In this document: positions 61,889-64,000 of the stretch, one piece after another | Layout of the letters: every line of letters starts with the position of its first letter | How positions within the stretch are numbered: position 1 is the first letter of the stretch | Origin: JAJZEO01 sp964350315 | GTDB lineage: Bacteria > Chlamydiota > Chlamydiia > Chlamydiales > 2-12-FULL-49-11 | Reading direction: 5' to 3' | DNA: 64,000 bases | Assembly: GCA_964350315.1 (NCBI GenBank) | Contig: CAYGJD010000003.1 | Coordinates: 1-64,000, forward strand | Notes under the pieces: generated by a model | Database searches by the model: none | Told to the model about the DNA's origin: nothing | The model's input: the letters and a program-made list of their open reading frames with translations, nothing else | Made by a program: the position numbers and the translations under genes

Positions 61889-61963
61889 TGACCCCAAGGG
61901 GATTCGAACCCCTGTTGCCAGGATGAAAACCTGGTGTCCTAGGCCAGGCTAGACGATAGGGCC
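61889..61963 (-). tRNA. tRNA-Glu (TTC)
   Basis: Cloverleaf of 75 bases on the minus strand: acceptor GGCCCTA/TGGGGTC with two G-U pairs, anticodon stem CAGG/CCTG around a loop containing TTC, and T arm GGGGTTCGAATCCCC. The 3' CCA is not encoded. It lies 43 bases before tRNA-Lys in the same transcript. Confidence 0.94.
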
Positions 61964-62012
61964 ATATTAAACGTTATACATTAAATCGTCAACTTAACAT
62001 ACAATGGGTCAG

Positions 62013-62041
62013 AGTATACTGAATAGGTGCTTTTTCGACAA
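62013..62041 (-). promoter_or_regulatory. Candidate promoter of tRNA-Glu/tRNA-Lys
   Basis: On the minus strand TTGTCG (62041-62036), a 17-base spacer and TATACT (62018-62013). It lies directly after the frr stop and 50 bases before tRNA-Glu. Confidence 0.55.
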
Positions 62042-62043
62042 CA

Positions 62044-62592
62044 CTAAATAGTGAGAATTTCTTTTTCTTTCTCAACAAATAGGCCGTCTAAAGTCTTACA
62101 GTATTCGTCTGTTAACTCTTGTATTTTCTTTTCTTGTTTTTTCAATTCGTCTTCCGCAATAGTGCCGTCTGCCTTTTGCTTTCGTGCTATTTCATTACTC
62201 TTTCTTCTGATTTCACGAATCACAACTTTTGCAGCTTCTGTTTTTTGCTTTGCCATTTTTGCAATATCTTTTCTCAATGCTTCATTTAGTGGAGGAACAG
62301 GAATACGAATTACACCACTTTCTACAATTGCATTTAGATTCATTTGCGCTGATTGAACTGCCTTAGCAATAAAAGAGGCCGTTGATGGATCAAATGGCGT
62401 TACGATAAGCTGCCTTTCTTGTACGCTGACTGTTCCAAGTGATTTAACTGTCATTGCAGATCCATATACTTCTACCTTTAAGTCATCCAACATTGCAGGA
62501 TTTACTCGATTTGTTCGAAGAGAGCGGTATTCAGTTTTTAGATGTTCAATCGCTTGTACCATCTTAGTTTTAGTTTCATCCAGTATGCCCAT
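62044..62592 (-). CDS. frr: Ribosome recycling factor
   Basis: Splits post-termination ribosomes together with EF-G. The 182-residue product is of normal length and shows the two-domain pattern: LKTEYRSLRTNRVNPAMLDD, YGSAMTVKSLGTVSVQERQ, the FDPSTASFIAKAVQSAQMNL block, RIPVPPLNEALRKDIAKMA and the C-terminal helix. It starts four bases after the pyrH stop and ends the tsf-pyrH-frr run. Confidence 0.97.
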   Translation of the reverse strand: MGILDETKTKMVQAIEHLKTEYRSLRTNRVNPAMLDDLKVEVYGSAMTVKSLGTVSVQERQLIVTPFDPSTASFIAKAVQSAQMNLNAIVESGVIRIPVPPLNEALRKDIAKMAKQKTEAAKVVIREIRRKSNEIARKQKADGTIAEDELKKQEKKIQELTDEYCKTLDGLFVEKEKEILTI

Positions 62593-62595
62593 TAT

Positions 62596-63381
62596 TTACC
62601 TTTTCTTCCTTTCGCTTTTTACTTTTACAGGTTGATTCTTTTTCTTTTTTGTCTCTTTTGAAATAATCGTTCCGCCTTTTCTCTTCGTAACTGCTTCAAG
62701 AATGTCTTTTTGAGAAAATAGATTTACCACTTGAATAGCAACATTGTTATCGCGACAAAGCGCAACAGCCGCTCCATCCATAACTTTTAAATCATGAGCT
62801 AACACTTGATCATAGGAAAGTCTTTCATACATTTTAGCACCACGATTTATCATTGGGTCTTTATCGTAAATCCCATCAACTTTAGTCGCCTTTAATAAAA
62901 CATCGGCTCCCATTTCACTCGCTCGGAGCGCCGCTGCAGTGTCTGTCGTAAAATAGGGATTTCCTGTACCACCAACAAAAATGACAATCACACCTTTTTC
63001 AAGGTAAAAATTTGCCTGACTCCAGTTATATGGCTCGATAATTCCATCAAAGTTTCTTGAACTCATGACACGTACAATACATCCCATAGATCTTAGCACC
63101 TGTGAAAGGGCAAGTCCATTAATGCATGTGGCTAATATTCCGATGTGATCTGCAGGAGTTCTTTCAAAACCAAATTGTGTTGCCATCTGACCGCGGAAGA
63201 TATTTCCCCCACCGATAACAATACCAATTTCAATGTCTTTTTCGTGAATTTTTTTTATTGTTTTTGCTATTTCAGTGCATGCAGGATAATCGATGCCATA
63301 CTTGGCTTCCCCTGATAGGGATTCTCCTGAAAGCTTTAATAAGATGCGTTTATAAGGCGAATTTTTTGCATCTGCTGTCAT
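62596..63381 (-). CDS. pyrH: UMP kinase
   Basis: Phosphorylates UMP to UDP in pyrimidine synthesis; 261 residues. The amino-acid-kinase-fold landmarks are RILLKLSGESLSG, IGIVIGGGNIFRG, the ADHIGILATCINGLAL block, VIFVGGTGNPYFTTDTAAA and VDGIYDKDPMI. The lysine-rich C-terminal tail (KKKKNQPVKVKSERKKR) extends beyond the usual end. The ATG at 63381 has AAAGGA six bases upstream; the frame is open two codons further. Confidence 0.96.
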   Translation of the reverse strand: MTADAKNSPYKRILLKLSGESLSGEAKYGIDYPACTEIAKTIKKIHEKDIEIGIVIGGGNIFRGQMATQFGFERTPADHIGILATCINGLALSQVLRSMGCIVRVMSSRNFDGIIEPYNWSQANFYLEKGVIVIFVGGTGNPYFTTDTAAALRASEMGADVLLKATKVDGIYDKDPMINRGAKMYERLSYDQVLAHDLKVMDGAAVALCRDNNVAIQVVNLFSQKDILEAVTKRKGGTIISKETKKKKNQPVKVKSERKKR

Positions 63382-63446
63382 AGACAATCCTTTGAACCAC
63401 TTTAAAAGAAACTCTTCGACTCAATAATAAACTATTTTAGTAGTTT

Positions 63447-64000
63447 CTAACTACCTATTTGCCATCTTATGAATCTTGTTAAATGAATTTCTTTCCCCAG
63501 TTCCTTTCCATGATTCTGCACAAATTGGGCAACTGAGATCGAAGTATCTTTAATATATTTCTGATTCAAAAGACAAACTTGGTCAAAAAATGCACGGACC
63601 TTACCTTGCACAATTTTCTCCATCATCTCTGGTGGCTTATTACCTTGGATCTGACTTCTTCCAATTTCTTCTTCTTTTGCTTTGATATCAGCAGGAACAT
63701 CATCAGGTGAAAGATATTCTGGTGACTCTGCAGCAATTTGCATTCCAATTTCACGGGCGAAATCTTCTTGTCCGAGGGCTCCTGAAACTTCAACAAGACA
63801 AAGTATCTTCCCTTTCATATGAGAATATAGGCCGTATGAGGCATTACTTTGTTTTGTGATGAATAAGATTCTTGAAATAACAATGTTTTCACCAAGAACT
63901 GAAATCAATTCTTTTCTTTCATCATCAATTGTTTTTGTCTTATCACGTCTTGACTTCGACTTTAGAAAGGCTTCTAGATCAGACTCTTTAGATTCTGCAA
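63447..64000 (-). CDS. tsf: Elongation factor Ts, 5' end cut by the window edge
   Basis: Guanine-nucleotide exchange factor for EF-Tu. Only the C-terminal 184 codons are inside. The frame is open to the right edge, and the segments LYSHMKGKILCLVEVSGALG, FAREIGMQIAAESPEYLSPD and the Cterminal VAQFVQNHGKELGKEIHLTR are the dimerisation and C-terminal modules of EF-Ts. The start codon lies beyond 64000. Upstream position fits the rpsB-tsf-pyrH-frr order. Confidence 0.93.
   Translation of the reverse strand, partial: AESKESDLEAFLKSKSRRDKTKTIDDERKELISVLGENIVISRILFITKQSNASYGLYSHMKGKILCLVEVSGALGQEDFAREIGMQIAAESPEYLSPDDVPADIKAKEEEIGRSQIQGNKPPEMMEKIVQGKVRAFFDQVCLLNQKYIKDTSISVAQFVQNHGKELGKEIHLTRFIRWQIGS

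Overview
The window reads as a chromosomal segment of a member of the phylum Chlamydiae, probably an environmental lineage rather than Chlamydia itself. The evidence is gene content and order. A tail-specific protease stands next to rpsL-rpsG-fusA-rpsJ, and rodA stands next to birA, nifU, nifS and rluB. A phosphate permease follows its DUF47 partner, and a ParA ATPase precedes a homologue of chlamydial plasmid protein pGP6-D. There is a split type III secretion block sctJ-x-sctL-sctR-sctS-sctT, a sufBCDS operon, mcsA-mcsB and tsf-pyrH-frr. Three MOMP-like outer-membrane proteins, AT-rich DNA and several lineage-specific families suggest a Simkania- or Rhabdochlamydia-like genome; that placement is inference.

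Layout. 0-5.6 kb: tRNA-Phe (cut), tsp and the ribosomal protein/EF-G operon. 5.6-14.2 kb: BamE-like lipoprotein, RodA, biotin ligase, a degenerate NifU/NifS pair, phosphoglycerate mutase, RluB, DUF47 plus phosphate permease, and a solute-binding lipoprotein. 14.2-20 kb: glycogen phosphorylase, an unknown gene, a 146-bp near-perfect palindrome, the pGP6-D-like/ParA pair and a methyltransferase. 20-23.5 kb: two unknown paralogues with a shared membrane tail. 23.7-28.6 kb: type III secretion inner-membrane genes. 28.8-31.3 kb: two outer-membrane proteins. 31.3-31.7 kb: four overlapping or abutting micro-ORFs, each predicted to encode a one-segment membrane peptide. 31.9-36.4 kb: sufBCDS behind a consensus promoter. 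36.6-41.6 kb: a repeat-rich secreted protein, a zinc-ribbon gene with an apparent frameshift, and an rfbC-rfbD-rfbB-kdsB cluster. 41.7-47.9 kb: three tandem paralogues of an unrecognised family. 47.9-54.9 kb: PgeF, a CPBP protease, two small secreted proteins, McsA/McsB, IspD and thymidine kinase. 54.9-61.7 kb: MFS transporter, pentapeptide-repeat protein, papain-like protein, MOMP-like protein and a propeller-like secreted protein. 61.7-64 kb: tRNA-Lys, tRNA-Glu, frr, pyrH and tsf (cut).

How it works together. The housekeeping genes cover translation, cell-wall elongation, Fe-S assembly, phosphate uptake, glycogen breakdown, isoprenoid, nucleotide and Kdo/deoxysugar synthesis. The accessory genes are mostly surface, membrane or possibly secreted proteins, as expected in an obligate intracellular bacterium with type III secretion. 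The NifS/NifU homologues have lost the residues needed for catalysis and scaffolding, while the SufS/SufBCD set is intact, so Fe-S assembly probably rests on SUF. The points most worth following are the micro-ORF operon, the palindromic element, the papain-like protein, the three-gene tandem family, the zinc-ribbon frameshift and the likely non-ATG start of mcsB. No insertion sequence or CRISPR array was seen.
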